Positions 1-7,124 are shown, counted from the stretch's first letter. The stretch: DNA of 7,732 bases from Acidobacteriaceae bacterium (GCA_003165855.1 PMXH01000326.1:1-7732); one strand, 5' to 3'. Notes: generated by a model from the sequence alone, not told the origin. A program made the numbers and translations.

Positions 1-3
1 TAG

Positions 4-25
4 TATCAATGCGCCTTCAGGCGCT
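4..25. repeat. Small hairpin, probable truncated copy of the double-hairpin repeat
   Basis: TATCA is followed by a perfect 5-bp stem (GCGCC at 11-15, GGCGC at 20-24) closed by a TTCA loop. The same layout (TATCA, stem, TTCA loop, stem) appears at 980-1005. It lies just downstream of the response regulator stop on the minus strand and could also work as a weak 3' mRNA hairpin, but no T tract follows on that strand. The window begins here, so the full element cannot be seen. Confidence 0.4.
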
Positions 26-82
26 GGATTTCGGCATTCGAACTTCACCACAGGCTGCTAGGAATAAACAGGCCGCCAGAAT

Positions 83-808
83 TCAGCGTCCGTTTTCGAA
101 CCGGTAACCGATTCCGCGCAGCGTTTTCAAATACCGAGGATGCCGCGGATCCCGTTCGATCTTCTCCCGCAACCGCCGCACGAAGACGTCGATCGACCGC
201 GGAGTCACAAACGATCCTTCTTTCCACACCGCGTCAAGCAACTGGTCGCGCGTAAAGACGCGTCCCCGGTGGCGCGCCAGATATTCCAGAAGCCGGAACT
301 CGCGCACCGTAGTGAGTACCGCTCTGCCCTCGACGCGCACGGTCATCGAAGCGATATCGATTTCCAAATCTCCCAACCGAATGATCTCGCAACTGGGCGC
401 CTCCGGCTGAACGCGGAGAACATTGCGGACGCGCGCAATCAGCTCGCGGGGACTAAAGGGTTTGGTAATGTATCCGTCTCCGCCGGCGTCGAAGGCCTGC
501 AGGCGGTCGGGTTCCTGCGTTCTGGCGGAAAGAAAAATGATGGGCGTCTTGCCCAGCCGTTCGTGCTGGCGGATCTGGCGGCAGAGATCGTAGCCGTTAA
601 TCCCGGGCAACATAATATCGAGAAGAAACAGCGCCGGTTGCGCCATGGCTGCCTGGGGAACGACTGGCGCTCCGGAGAAAAATGTCGAGACCTCATATCC
701 GGCGGTCCGCAGGTTGTGTTCGATCAGTCGAGACACATCCGGATCGTCTTCCACGACGTAGATCAGATCGGCATAACGCGGCTTGTCGAACGCCTCCAAA
801 AATTCCAT
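83..808 (-). CDS. OmpR/PhoB-family DNA-binding response regulator
   Basis: This is a two-component response regulator that should be phosphorylated by a sensor histidine kinase and then bind DNA in the cytoplasm. Numbered from the ATG at 808 (241 aa), an N-terminal receiver domain (about 15-130) carries the acidic cluster E20-D21-D22, phospho-acceptor D64 in LLDIMLPGINGYD, S94 and the conserved K116 in YITKPFSP. A winged-helix Trans_reg_C domain (about 145-241) has the recognition helix near TPRSIDVFVRRLREKIE and the C-terminal wing LRGIGYRF. Length is usual for the family. An in-frame TTG at 838 would add ten residues; neither start has a clear Shine-Dalgarno, and I prefer the ATG because the receiver fold already has about 15 residues before its first strand. 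No histidine kinase is adjacent within the window, though only 82 bases downstream are visible. Target genes cannot be told from sequence. Confidence 0.93.
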   Translation of the reverse strand: MEFLEAFDKPRYADLIYVVEDDPDVSRLIEHNLRTAGYEVSTFFSGAPVVPQAAMAQPALFLLDIMLPGINGYDLCRQIRQHERLGKTPIIFLSARTQEPDRLQAFDAGGDGYITKPFSPRELIARVRNVLRVQPEAPSCEIIRLGDLEIDIASMTVRVEGRAVLTTVREFRLLEYLARHRGRVFTRDQLLDAVWKEGSFVTPRSIDVFVRRLREKIERDPRHPRYLKTLRGIGYRFENGR

Positions 809-979
809 GGCAGTAAGGAGAGCCTCACGCGCTCTCAAAAAGCTTCACTTAGAAAGAAATTTGCTTGGATAGTCCCCTTCTGACACTAGAGGGGCTGTGT
901 TGCAGCAATGTTGCGCCAGTGTTAAAGGAGGGTTAATTTGATCGAGGCATCGAACAGCCTGCGGTGAAAGAAGGGTTTG

Positions 980-1054
980 TATCAGGGTATGCCTTCAGGC
1001 ATACCATAAGAGCGATTTGGGTGGCGCAGAGCTTTAGCGCTGCGTAAAGTGCTC
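980..1054. repeat. Two-hairpin REP-like intergenic repeat
   Basis: TATCAG leads into a perfect 8-bp stem (986-993 with 998-1005) closed by a TTCA loop. About 19 bases later comes a second 8-bp stem (1025-1032 with 1037-1044) closed by TTTA with one mismatch (A1030 against C1039). I recall this pair of hairpins, one with a CTTCAG apex and one with a CTTTAG-like apex, as a dispersed noncoding repeat in acidobacterial genomes; that is memory, not a search. A partial copy of the first hairpin lies at 4-25. There is no T tract, so it is not an ordinary terminator. Confidence 0.6.
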
Positions 1055-1066
1055 CTAAAAAATAAC

Positions 1067-1128
1067 CTTGTCATTCCGAGCCGCCTCAGAGCCGGCGAAA
1101 CCGGCGAGAGCCAGCGAGGAATCTGCTC
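1067..1128. repeat. TGTCATTCCGAG...GCGAGGAATCT dispersed repeat
   Basis: CTTGTCATTCCGAG (1067-1080) and GCGAGGAATCTGC (1114-1126) are the two ends of a widespread noncoding repeat found between genes in several bacterial phyla. Here the two ends are separated by about 33 GC-rich bases that contain a GCCGG/CCGGC mini-hairpin, longer than the few bases usually seen between them. It directly precedes the kinase promoter. The family assignment is from memory of the motif. Confidence 0.6.
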
Positions 1129-1145
1129 TTCTCACCCAGTGGCTA

Positions 1146-1168
1146 TACAATCCTAATCGGTCGAGGAG
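1146..1168 (+). promoter_or_regulatory. Likely -10 element and Shine-Dalgarno of the kinase gene
   Basis: TACAAT at 1146-1151, within CTATACAATCC, matches the sigma-70 -10 consensus at five of six positions, but no good -35 is present 16-18 bases upstream, where the repeat ends. GAGGAG at 1163-1168 sits six bases before the ATG at 1175 and fixes that start. The leader would be only about 17 bases long. Confidence 0.4.
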
Positions 1169-1174
1169 ACACGT

Positions 1175-2678
1175 ATGCCCTCCGTCCTGATCGGGCAACG
1201 AATTATAGGTCCTCAAGACGAGACGTACGTTTATCAGCGACTTCCTAGGGCGCGGTGCTTTTGGCGAGGTGTATCGGGCTTATGGAGAGTCATCCGGTGC
1301 TGTGATCGCCGTAAAGGTGCTTCCCGTGGGTCAACTATCGGACGACACTTCAAGAAGAGCCCTGCTTAACGAGATCAAAGCAGCCCAACAGATCAATCAT
1401 CCAAATGTCGTGCGAGTGCTGCACGTAGACGAGGGCTCGAACCCAGACCTGGGGCCGTATGTGTGCATGGAATACGTCACAGGCGGGACTCTGATGCAGT
1501 TACTGCGCGCGCAAGGAAAGGCAAGCACGCAGGCCCCACTGGCGAGAGCTCTTGAGATGATGATCGACATTGCGCAGGGAGTGCGTGCCATAAACGAGAA
1601 GTTGATTCACCGAGACATCAAGCCAGATAACATCCTCATCGAAGGCAAAATACTCAAGATAAGCGACTTTGGGATTTCGAAGTTTGTTGATGAAAGTACG
1701 CGTCTACACACCTTCAAGGGCGGTCAGCACGTGGCGTATATGGCGCCAGAGGGCTGGGCGGGCGACAAAAACACGCACAAACTGGACGTATACGCGGTTG
1801 GCATCGTGTTTTTCGAAATCCTGACGACGAAGCACCCTCTGTTACCGAGGGTCAAAGATCAGGGCAACACGCTCGACTGGGAGAAGGCGCATTTGTACTA
1901 GGCATGCCCGGACGTAAGAAGTAAGCGCATCGACTGCCCTCTGCCAGTCGTTCAGCTGATTTCTCGTATGGTCGCGAAGCGTCCCCAAGATCGTCCTGAG
2001 TGGGCCGAGGTGCTAAAGATACTGAGTGACCCTGCAATGGAGCCGGCCGCTACCCGCCATCCAGCAATAGTCGAGGCAATCTCGTCGGCCTTAGCGAAGC
2101 ACCAAGAGCAGGAGAAGCAGAATCTAGAGTCGGCTCGGAAAGCAAGGGAGACAGAAAGGCAGCGTCTGCTTTACAGCCATTCCTGCAAGGCACTACTTGA
2201 ACGCCTTCGGCCCGCAGTCGAGCAATTCAATCGAGAGTTTCAGCTTGGCAAGATTGAAGTAGGCGAGGAATACGGAATGACCTACTACCACCTGCCGACA
2301 GCCAAGACAATCCAGGTCAACTTCTTCGCGCCAAGCCGGACGGGAATCAGGATACGCGGCGGCGTGATCGTTGGAGGCGGCTGGATAGGACTTAATGCTG
2401 GCCGAAGTGCAAACCTAGTTCTGCTGAGGGAGAGCGACGATGATCTATACGGGCACTGGGTTGTTTGCGAGATCAAGCTGATGGCTCTCACGAATCCGCA
2501 GAGGATAATTGGTCAGTTTGGAATCACCGCGCAGACGGTTCAGCCATTCGGCTTTAACGAGTCATTCTTCTACGACCAGATACGATACGTCCAGGGCGGA
2601 CTCCACGTGTTTACATATGACGTCGTTGACAACGTAGAAGACTACTTCGCAAGTTTGATAGCGGACGGCTGCAAATAG
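1175..2678 (+). pseudogene. Soluble Hanks-type Ser/Thr protein kinase, broken by a frameshift and an amber codon
   Basis: If repaired, this encodes about 500 residues. Removing one T from TTT at 1230-1232 joins MPSVLIGQRIIGPQDETYV to ISDFLGRGAFGEVYRAY. TAG at 1899-1901 (residue 242) then interrupts an otherwise continuous frame, probably replacing a CAG Gln codon. The kinase domain is complete: P-loop GRGAFGEVY (25-33), ATP-binding K47, helix-C E66, catalytic HRDIKPDN (145-152), DFG (164-166), APE (190-192), D204 and R273. No membrane segment or PASTA repeats are present, so it would be cytoplasmic. Residues about 298-359 look like a charged coiled coil. The last about 140 residues form a beta-rich, glycine-containing domain (around RIRGGVIVGGGWIGL and HWVVCEIKL) that I do not recognise. 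Codon use looks more A-rich than the neighbours, hinting at transfer. The intact 1269-1901 piece keeps most of the kinase lobe but lacks the P-loop. Sequencing error is an alternative to decay. Confidence 0.85.
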
Positions 2679-2959
2679 GACAGGATGCAGCACCTCACGC
2701 GAAGTGACTCTAACGACGTAGCTCATGCCGGGCTTCGAACTCCTCAAAGAACTGCCTCGCCGGTCGCTCAGTGCGAGGTAATGGGCTGCTCTTTGTCGCC
2801 TTTGGTGGGGGAATCAAGCGGCAACTCCGTGAAAGTAAAGATTTTGCCGTTAAGTCCTTTAGAAATCAGATTTTAGCCGGATCTCCTCTGTCGCGAGCCC
2901 CGTAAGGCATTGTTTCCAGGGATGTTACGCGTTCGATCTGTAATGTTTCGGTCCCGACC
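2679..2959. other. Intergenic region between convergent kinase and methyltransferase genes
   Basis: No convincing gene or Rho-independent terminator is visible. A 63-codon open frame on the plus strand has no ribosome binding site and a composition unlike a protein. The only structure noted is a pair of near-identical direct repeats: AGATTTTGCCG at 2839-2849 and AGATTTTAGCCGG at 2868-2880, separated by TAAGTCCTTTAG, which could be a dispersed element. Confidence 0.5.
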
Positions 2960-3724
2960 TCACCCTGAAGCGTACACCGCATACTGATGCGTCCCGCCAA
3001 TCTTTTTCAACAGCGCGCTCTCTCCCAGCACGTGCTCCAGCAGCGGATTGTGATACAGCACATACACCGCACGCGGATGCGCTCGCAGACTCTGCTCCAG
3101 ATTGGCGATCATGCTCCGCATCCCAGACTCCGGAAACGGATTGAAGAGAAAGAGCACGGTCGGCTCGTCAGGAAAAGGGAACTCAGTCGCATCCCCGCAG
3201 ATCGATTCGATCGCGAAGCACTTCTGCGATTCGCTGTGATAACCGCTTAGGTTCTGCTTTGCGGTTTCGTGCAGCGTCGGCAAAAGCTCCACTCCCACGA
3301 TGCGGCGAAAGGGACAATCGGAAGCCATCAGCAACGTTCGCCCCTTACCTGAGCCGAGATCGACAAAGACGAACTCGGAAAAGTCGATGCGAGCGTGCTC
3401 ACCAAGAGCTCGAATCATTTCGTGGAATAGAACTGACTCCGTCGGTTGGTACGGCGAGTGGAAAACTCCCAGCAGTCGGTCGCGCCAGCCTACCGCCGCG
3501 CTCGTCGTGTTAACGCGATGATCCCAATCGTAATCCGCATCGCCATAGCGCTGGCGACGGCGTTCCGGAGTGGAGTCGCGAACAAACTCCACCAGTACAT
3601 TCAGCAGTCGGCGAGTGGCCGAGACACGCCCTTCCCGCGCGGCCAAGCCTCTCCACCAACGCAGCGCTGAGCCCGACAAGCTGATTCGAGGCGACGCGGA
3701 AGCGGAACTGTTACTGCCATCCAT
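2960..3724 (-). CDS. Class I SAM-dependent methyltransferase
   Basis: A probable methyl transfer enzyme that uses S-adenosylmethionine; the substrate is not evident. Numbered from the ATG at 3724 (254 aa), the Rossmann-fold motif I is VDLGSGKGRTLL (about 121-132), followed by the acidic ribose-binding residue E146 in GVELLP, a CGDATEFPF segment (D178) and a motif IV-like FNPFP (195-198). The DLGSGKGR version of motif I resembles that of DOT1-like methyltransferases. The segment before it (YGDADYDWDHRVNT and HSPYQPTESVLF) looks like a family-specific N-terminal cap. The frame stays open to 3835, but the longer start would overlap the preceding TPR gene, so I chose the internal ATG; no strong Shine-Dalgarno supports either. 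It lies 34 bases after the TPR stop on the same strand and is probably the last gene of the ABC transporter operon, although it might be an unrelated passenger. Confidence 0.85.
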   Translation of the reverse strand: MDGSNSSASASPRISLSGSALRWWRGLAAREGRVSATRRLLNVLVEFVRDSTPERRRQRYGDADYDWDHRVNTTSAAVGWRDRLLGVFHSPYQPTESVLFHEMIRALGEHARIDFSEFVFVDLGSGKGRTLLMASDCPFRRIVGVELLPTLHETAKQNLSGYHSESQKCFAIESICGDATEFPFPDEPTVLFLFNPFPESGMRSMIANLEQSLRAHPRAVYVLYHNPLLEHVLGESALLKKIGGTHQYAVYASG

Positions 3725-3758
3725 GTCCGCATCATAAGCGATGAAAGCGAGGACGAGG

Positions 3759-4685
3759 CTATGGGTTCTGGCTGTGGAACTTAGGCACTGGTTGGTATCC
3801 CGGAGGCAGCCCTTTGGTGGAAAACGGGAAGTCATCCGGTACGCGCACTTCGATGCGGCCTTCGGGCGTCAGCTTGTAGGGATGCCCGTCGGGATCGACC
3901 GGAATTCCCGGGAACCGCTCTGCGGCTACAAGTTCTGACATGCTCACCGGCAGGCGTCCGGTGCGTTGTCCAAAGCGGGTCATGGCTTCCTGCAGATGCG
4001 TGACATCTTCGTCGACGCGCAGGGCCCGCAGATGTTCGACTGCGTTCTGGCGAATCAGTTTGTCCCGGCTGTTCTGATAAGTTGCGGTCCACAGCATGCG
4101 GCGGGTGTCAAAATCTCCAGCATGTTCTGCCATCTGCGCCGCCAGCACCTGCAAGAACGGATGCGCATCCGGAACCCGCGCTCCCCGTGCGAAGGCGTCG
4201 GCGGCCTTCCTGTAATCCTGCAGATTCATGTAATAAACAAAGCCCAGGTCGTAGTAGAGCCTCCAGTTGTCGGGATTGTTCTGAATGCCATACTCCATCA
4301 ACTGAACCGCACGCTCGGGCTGGCCGGCTCCGTTCGGAGGCGCAGGAGCAAGAAAGCTGGCGCCGAACTCATACGCCACCACCAGATGCGGATCGAGGTG
4401 AGTTGTAATCTCCAGCAAGGGAAACAGCAGGTTATAGCTGTGCGCGCCCTGGGAGCGTCTGTAGCCGAAATATTGGACCGCGCGAGTCCAATAGATATCG
4501 GCGAGAAGGCCGTCATAACCAAGGCTGGCGCGCTTCAGGAACTTGGGCGAGCTGACGTACAAGACCTCTTCGAGGGTGGCTTGCGGGCGAAGCTGGTCGG
4601 TGCTGTGCAGCGTTACGGCACTGGCCGCGAGTGAAAAGACCACACATGCGGCGGCAACAATCGACGTCTTCCGGCTCTGCTTCAT
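3759..4685 (-). CDS. Membrane-anchored or exported TPR-repeat protein
   Basis: A 308-residue protein with a positively charged N-terminus and a hydrophobic segment (about 8-27, IVAAACVVFSLAASAVTL), either a signal peptide or a membrane anchor, placing the rest outside the cytoplasmic membrane. Helical, TPR-like repeats occupy about 82-215; the clearest is WRLYYDLGFVYYMNLQDYRKAADAFARGA (141-169). The C-terminal part (about 232-280: RTGRLPVSMSELV then IPVDPDGHPYKLTPEGRIEV) resembles the short tail shared with type II secretion major pseudopilins, where a D-P-x-G-x-P-Y stretch is typical. TPR proteins usually scaffold protein complexes. The start overlaps the permease stop as ATGA, which implies translational coupling, and the position after an ABC-2 permease downstream of a pilin suggests a partner of that transporter. 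No enzymatic motif is seen. Confidence 0.8.
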   Translation of the reverse strand: MKQSRKTSIVAAACVVFSLAASAVTLHSTDQLRPQATLEEVLYVSSPKFLKRASLGYDGLLADIYWTRAVQYFGYRRSQGAHSYNLLFPLLEITTHLDPHLVVAYEFGASFLAPAPPNGAGQPERAVQLMEYGIQNNPDNWRLYYDLGFVYYMNLQDYRKAADAFARGARVPDAHPFLQVLAAQMAEHAGDFDTRRMLWTATYQNSRDKLIRQNAVEHLRALRVDEDVTHLQEAMTRFGQRTGRLPVSMSELVAAERFPGIPVDPDGHPYKLTPEGRIEVRVPDDFPFSTKGLPPGYQPVPKFHSQNP

Positions 4686-5458
4686 TTCAGGTTCCGGTGT
4701 TCGAAGATCAGCACCGCCCCGCTCAGAGCCATGGTGGCGTAAAACAGCGCGTAGAGAGTGTTGTGCCAGATGAGCTGCGCCGCCACCGGCTGTTCATGAG
4801 CAATCGAACCGATTACGTTGAAGGCGGAAAAGTTGGGCACCAGATAGGCCGCTCCCGTAACCAGCCAGCGGGTGAATCCATGGGTCATGCCGGCAAAGCC
4901 GCGCAGATCTTCGGCGAAGCTTCCGATCACAAATAGTGAGAAGGCAAAGACGGCGGAAAGCAAGGGCGAAGAAAACGAGGAGAACAGCAGCGCCAGCGAG
5001 CAAATGATCAAGAATTCGAGAACAATGAAATACAAAGCGACCAGAATCAGCGCGTCCGCCCGGACAAATTTGTGGGAAACGTAGAACAACGCCGCGAACA
5101 CGCCGATCGCCATGAAGAAGGTATTGACGACCAGGGTGCCGGCCAGGCCAAAGAACTTGCCGACAATGAACTCCCACCGCCGCACCGGGCGCGAGAGGAC
5201 GGTATAAAGTGTGCGCTTTTCGATCTCTTTGGAGACCAGACCGATGCCGATAAAAATGGCGATCACGATGCCAAACAGGGAGACAGCCGTGAGCCCGAGA
5301 TTGATGACGACCAGTTTTTCGATGTCGATCGAGATCTGGCCCACCAGGATGGCCGCTCCAGACAGCAAAACGGCGAAAGCGATGAGGTTGTAGAGCACGC
5401 GGTCTCGCACCGCTTCGCGAAAAGTATTGGACGCAATGTGCACGACGCGCGCTTTCAT
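4682..5458 (-). CDS. ABC-2 type transporter permease
   Basis: The integral membrane subunit of an ABC exporter, 258 residues from the ATG at 5458. Six hydrophobic segments are visible at about 23-40, 50-75, 103-127, 137-162, 166-183 and 228-252. After the second lies the conserved cytoplasmic stretch LVSKEIEKRTLYTVLSRPVRRWEFIVGK, typical of ABC-2/NosY-like permeases and expected to contact the ATPase. The frame is open upstream to 5557, but that would overlap the ATPase gene, and a strong GAGGAGG lies five bases before the chosen ATG. It starts 10 bases after the ATPase stop and overlaps the TPR gene by the ATGA arrangement, so the three products are probably made together. The substrate is unknown. 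By comparison with Myxococcus PilI this could be a pilus-biogenesis exporter, but similarity is of family and context only. Confidence 0.9.
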   Translation of the reverse strand: MKARVVHIASNTFREAVRDRVLYNLIAFAVLLSGAAILVGQISIDIEKLVVINLGLTAVSLFGIVIAIFIGIGLVSKEIEKRTLYTVLSRPVRRWEFIVGKFFGLAGTLVVNTFFMAIGVFAALFYVSHKFVRADALILVALYFIVLEFLIICSLALLFSSFSSPLLSAVFAFSLFVIGSFAEDLRGFAGMTHGFTRWLVTGAAYLVPNFSAFNVIGSIAHEQPVAAQLIWHNTLYALFYATMALSGAVLIFEHRNLK

Positions 5459-5463
5459 GCCAT

Positions 5464-5470
5464 CCTCCTC
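5464..5470 (-). promoter_or_regulatory. Strong Shine-Dalgarno of the permease gene
   Basis: On the minus strand GAGGAGG overlaps the ATPase stop codon and ends five bases before the ATG at 5458. It decides the permease start against longer upstream starts and suggests re-initiation by ribosomes finishing the ATPase. Confidence 0.75.
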
Positions 5471-6410
5471 ATGCGGTTCTACCAGCCGTGGTCTCGGCAT
5501 GCTGAAGTTTCTCGACAAAATAAGCCTCGAGCGAAGTGCGAACGGGAATGATCGCAATCAAACGCAGGCGCTCACGGCGGAGGGCGTCGATGGCCGCGTC
5601 CTGCTGGTTCTCATTGATGATTGCGCGGACCGTGTCGCCGGTGACGTGGCACTCCGCGCCCAGCGCCTTGAGCGAGGCGGGTACCTGGGTACCTTTCCAG
5701 ATCACCTCCACCTTGCCTTGAACGCTGGAGGTCAAATCCTCGACCGCGCCGATGCCGCGGAGTTCGCCTTTGTGAATAATGGCGACGCGATCGCAGAGGG
5801 CCTCGGCGTCGGAAAGAATGTGGGTCGAGAAAAACACTGTCTTGCCTTCGTGCTTGAGTTGCTCCATCAGGTCGCGCACCTCGCGCCGGCCCATGGGGTC
5901 GAGCCCGGACATAGGCTCGTCGAAGAACACAACCTTGGGATCATGCAGAATGGCCTGCGCGATGCCAACGCGCTGCAGCATTCCTTTCGAGAACTTCCGC
6001 AATTGCACGCCCTTGACGTCGGGCAGACCGACGCGTTGCAGCATCGCCTCCACGCGTCGTGAGCGCTCCTTGCCGGGGACGCCGGAGAGCTGGGCGTAGT
6101 AATTCAGAAGTTCGTGAGCCGTCAGATGGTCGTAGAAATAGGGTTGCTCGGGAAGAAAGCCGATTTGAGCCTTTACTTCAGGGTCTGTCCACTCCCGGCC
6201 CAGGATGCGTGCGGATCCGGCGGTGGGGAATACCAAACCCATGAGCAGCTTCAGGGTTGTTGTTTTGCCGGCGCCGTTGGGACCGAGGAAGCCGAAGATC
6301 TCGCCGTCTTCGACCGTGAGATGAAGAGGATGCAAAGCGCGTTTGGGCCGTTTGACCCAAAAGCCAATCAGATAGCTCTTTTCCAAGCCCAGGATTTCGA
6401 TTGCGTTCAT
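5469..6410 (-). CDS. ABC transporter ATP-binding protein
   Basis: The cytoplasmic ATPase that powers the ABC-2 permease next to it; 313 residues. Motifs in order: Walker [10 protein letters not shown] (43-51), Q-loop Q89 in [11 protein letters not shown] signature FSKGMLQR (140-147, SKGMLQ in place of LSGGQ as common in this subfamily), Walker B VVFFDEP (160-166), D-loop SGLD, and the switch histidine H197 in STHIL. The last about 90 residues form the C-terminal extension typical of CcmA/NatA-like ATPases of ABC-2 exporters. The ATG at 6410 has no clear Shine-Dalgarno but matches the usual family start ([13 protein letters not shown]). It is the first gene of the probable four-gene operon, with a TATAAT promoter 43 bases upstream. 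The pilin lies upstream on the same strand, which resembles the position of pilH in Myxococcus. Confidence 0.95.
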   Translation of the reverse strand: MNAIEILGLEKSYLIGFWVKRPKRALHPLHLTVEDGEIFGFLGPNGAGKTTTLKLLMGLVFPTAGSARILGREWTDPEVKAQIGFLPEQPYFYDHLTAHELLNYYAQLSGVPGKERSRRVEAMLQRVGLPDVKGVQLRKFSKGMLQRVGIAQAILHDPKVVFFDEPMSGLDPMGRREVRDLMEQLKHEGKTVFFSTHILSDAEALCDRVAIIHKGELRGIGAVEDLTSSVQGKVEVIWKGTQVPASLKALGAECHVTGDTVRAIINENQQDAAIDALRRERLRLIAIIPVRTSLEAYFVEKLQHAETTAGRTA

Positions 6411-6452
6411 TGGTCCAGTCGGTTGGGAAATTTTAATGGATGCTCCAAGGAA

Positions 6453-6479
6453 ATTATAAGCAAACCGGGCCGCTTGAAA
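6453..6479 (-). promoter_or_regulatory. Candidate sigma-70 promoter of the ABC transporter operon
   Basis: On the minus strand a perfect TATAAT lies at 6458-6453. A weak -35-like TTTCAA at 6479-6474 is 15 bases upstream. Transcription would start about 35-40 bases before the ATPase ATG. No terminator hairpin was found between the pilin stop (6553) and this site, so read-through from the pilin is also possible. Confidence 0.5.
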
Positions 6480-6552
6480 CTAGCTCAGAGGGGTTACGTC
6501 GGTCATCAGGATTAGGTCCGCTGCAATAGTAAATGTGAAACACGCCGATAAC

Positions 6553-7065
6553 TCAGTTCATGGGATTAAGGATCTGGCAAGCTGCGCGATTGGCGACCAG
6601 CGTGATGGTACCGGCAGGCTGGAGGCGCAGCACCGCGTCTTCCACCGAGCAGTAGGCGCGAGTTCCGGTAAGACTGCCGAAAGGTGTGCCGGTTGAATAG
6701 AATTGGTCGTTGACGAGGCTGCCGGCGCTAGGCGAGCCGACTGCGGTGAGGTTGTAACCGCTTTTGCCGTTTCCGCCGCCGTTGGTGGCCAGGAAATTAT
6801 CGATGAGGCAAGCTGTGGCAATGCCTGGAGCACAAGGGGCCGCGCCACCCAGAGTGGTCATAGCCGCCGGATAACCGAGCGTGGGGTAGGCGCCAAAATA
6901 AGCAACTTCCGCCGTGTTGATGCTGCGGACGGAGGCGGCTGCGGAAGAGTCGTTGGCCGCCATGCGGGCGCGCATGAAATTCGGGATAGCAATAGCCGCA
7001 ATGATCAGAATGATGGCTACTACGATCAGCAACTCAATGAGTGAGAAACCCTTTTGCTTCCGCAT
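6553..7065 (-). CDS. Type IV pilin-like protein with class III prepilin signal
   Basis: A major or minor type IV pilin or pseudopilin of 170 residues. The leader MRKQKG is followed by FSLIELLIVVAIILIIAAIAIPNF, so prepilin peptidase would cut after G6, leaving an N-terminal Phe to be methylated. E11 is the conserved mature Glu5 needed for subunit assembly. The hydrophobic helix spans about 7-30, and NDSSAAASVRSINTAEVAYF continues the helical spine. The globular head (about 60-170) is Gly/Ser/Thr-rich with four Cys (C78, C86, C139, C163) that could form two disulfides. The ATG at 7065 is fixed by the short leader; AAAGAAAG upstream is a weak ribosome binding site. A second pilin end with a matching C-terminal pattern lies upstream at 7579-7731. 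A terminator after that gene and the long gap between them mean this pilin probably has its own promoter. Its gene name (pilA or other) cannot be decided from sequence alone. Confidence 0.93.
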   Translation of the reverse strand: MRKQKGFSLIELLIVVAIILIIAAIAIPNFMRARMAANDSSAAASVRSINTAEVAYFGAYPTLGYPAAMTTLGGAAPCAPGIATACLIDNFLATNGGGNGKSGYNLTAVGSPSAGSLVNDQFYSTGTPFGSLTGTRAYCSVEDAVLRLQPAGTITLVANRAACQILNPMN

Positions 7066-7124
7066 CGACCGCTTTCTTTACTTCCCCAAGTCTCGTTTCC
7101 AAAGCTGCAAAACATCTGTAACCG

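Larger units (their letters stand above)
809..1174. other. Intergenic region between divergent response regulator and kinase genes
   Basis: This 366-base gap separates the minus-strand response regulator from the plus-strand kinase. It holds no convincing gene. From left to right it contains the untranslated leader of the regulator (no clear sigma-70 promoter found), a weak CCCCT/AGGGG inverted repeat around 874-894, a strong Shine-Dalgarno before a nine-codon frame (924-967), a double-hairpin repeat (980-1054), a TCATTCCGAG-type repeat (1067-1128) and the likely kinase promoter (1146-1151). Confidence 0.7.

Noticed and set aside
140..883. Long plus-strand open frame of 247 codons opposite the response regulator
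   Set aside because: It is the antisense shadow of a gene with clear receiver and winged-helix motifs and has no recognisable domain or ribosome binding site.
1083..1114. GAGCC/GAGAGCC-rich segment as a possible CRISPR or tandem repeat
   Set aside because: The units are irregular, only a few bases long and without spacers; they form the centre of the TCATTCCGAG-type repeat.
1899..1901. Recoded TAG (pyrrolysine or amber-suppressing code) within the kinase
   Set aside because: The same reconstructed gene ends at a TAG at 2676-2678, other genes use normal stops, and a nearby independent frameshift makes mutation the simpler explanation.
3966..4634. Plus-strand open frame of 222 codons opposite the TPR gene
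   Set aside because: Antisense shadow caused by GC-rich codon use; the minus-strand frame has the signal segment, repeats and operon coupling.
5427..6062. Plus-strand open frame of 211 codons opposite the ABC ATPase
   Set aside because: Antisense to a gene with every ABC motif; no independent support.
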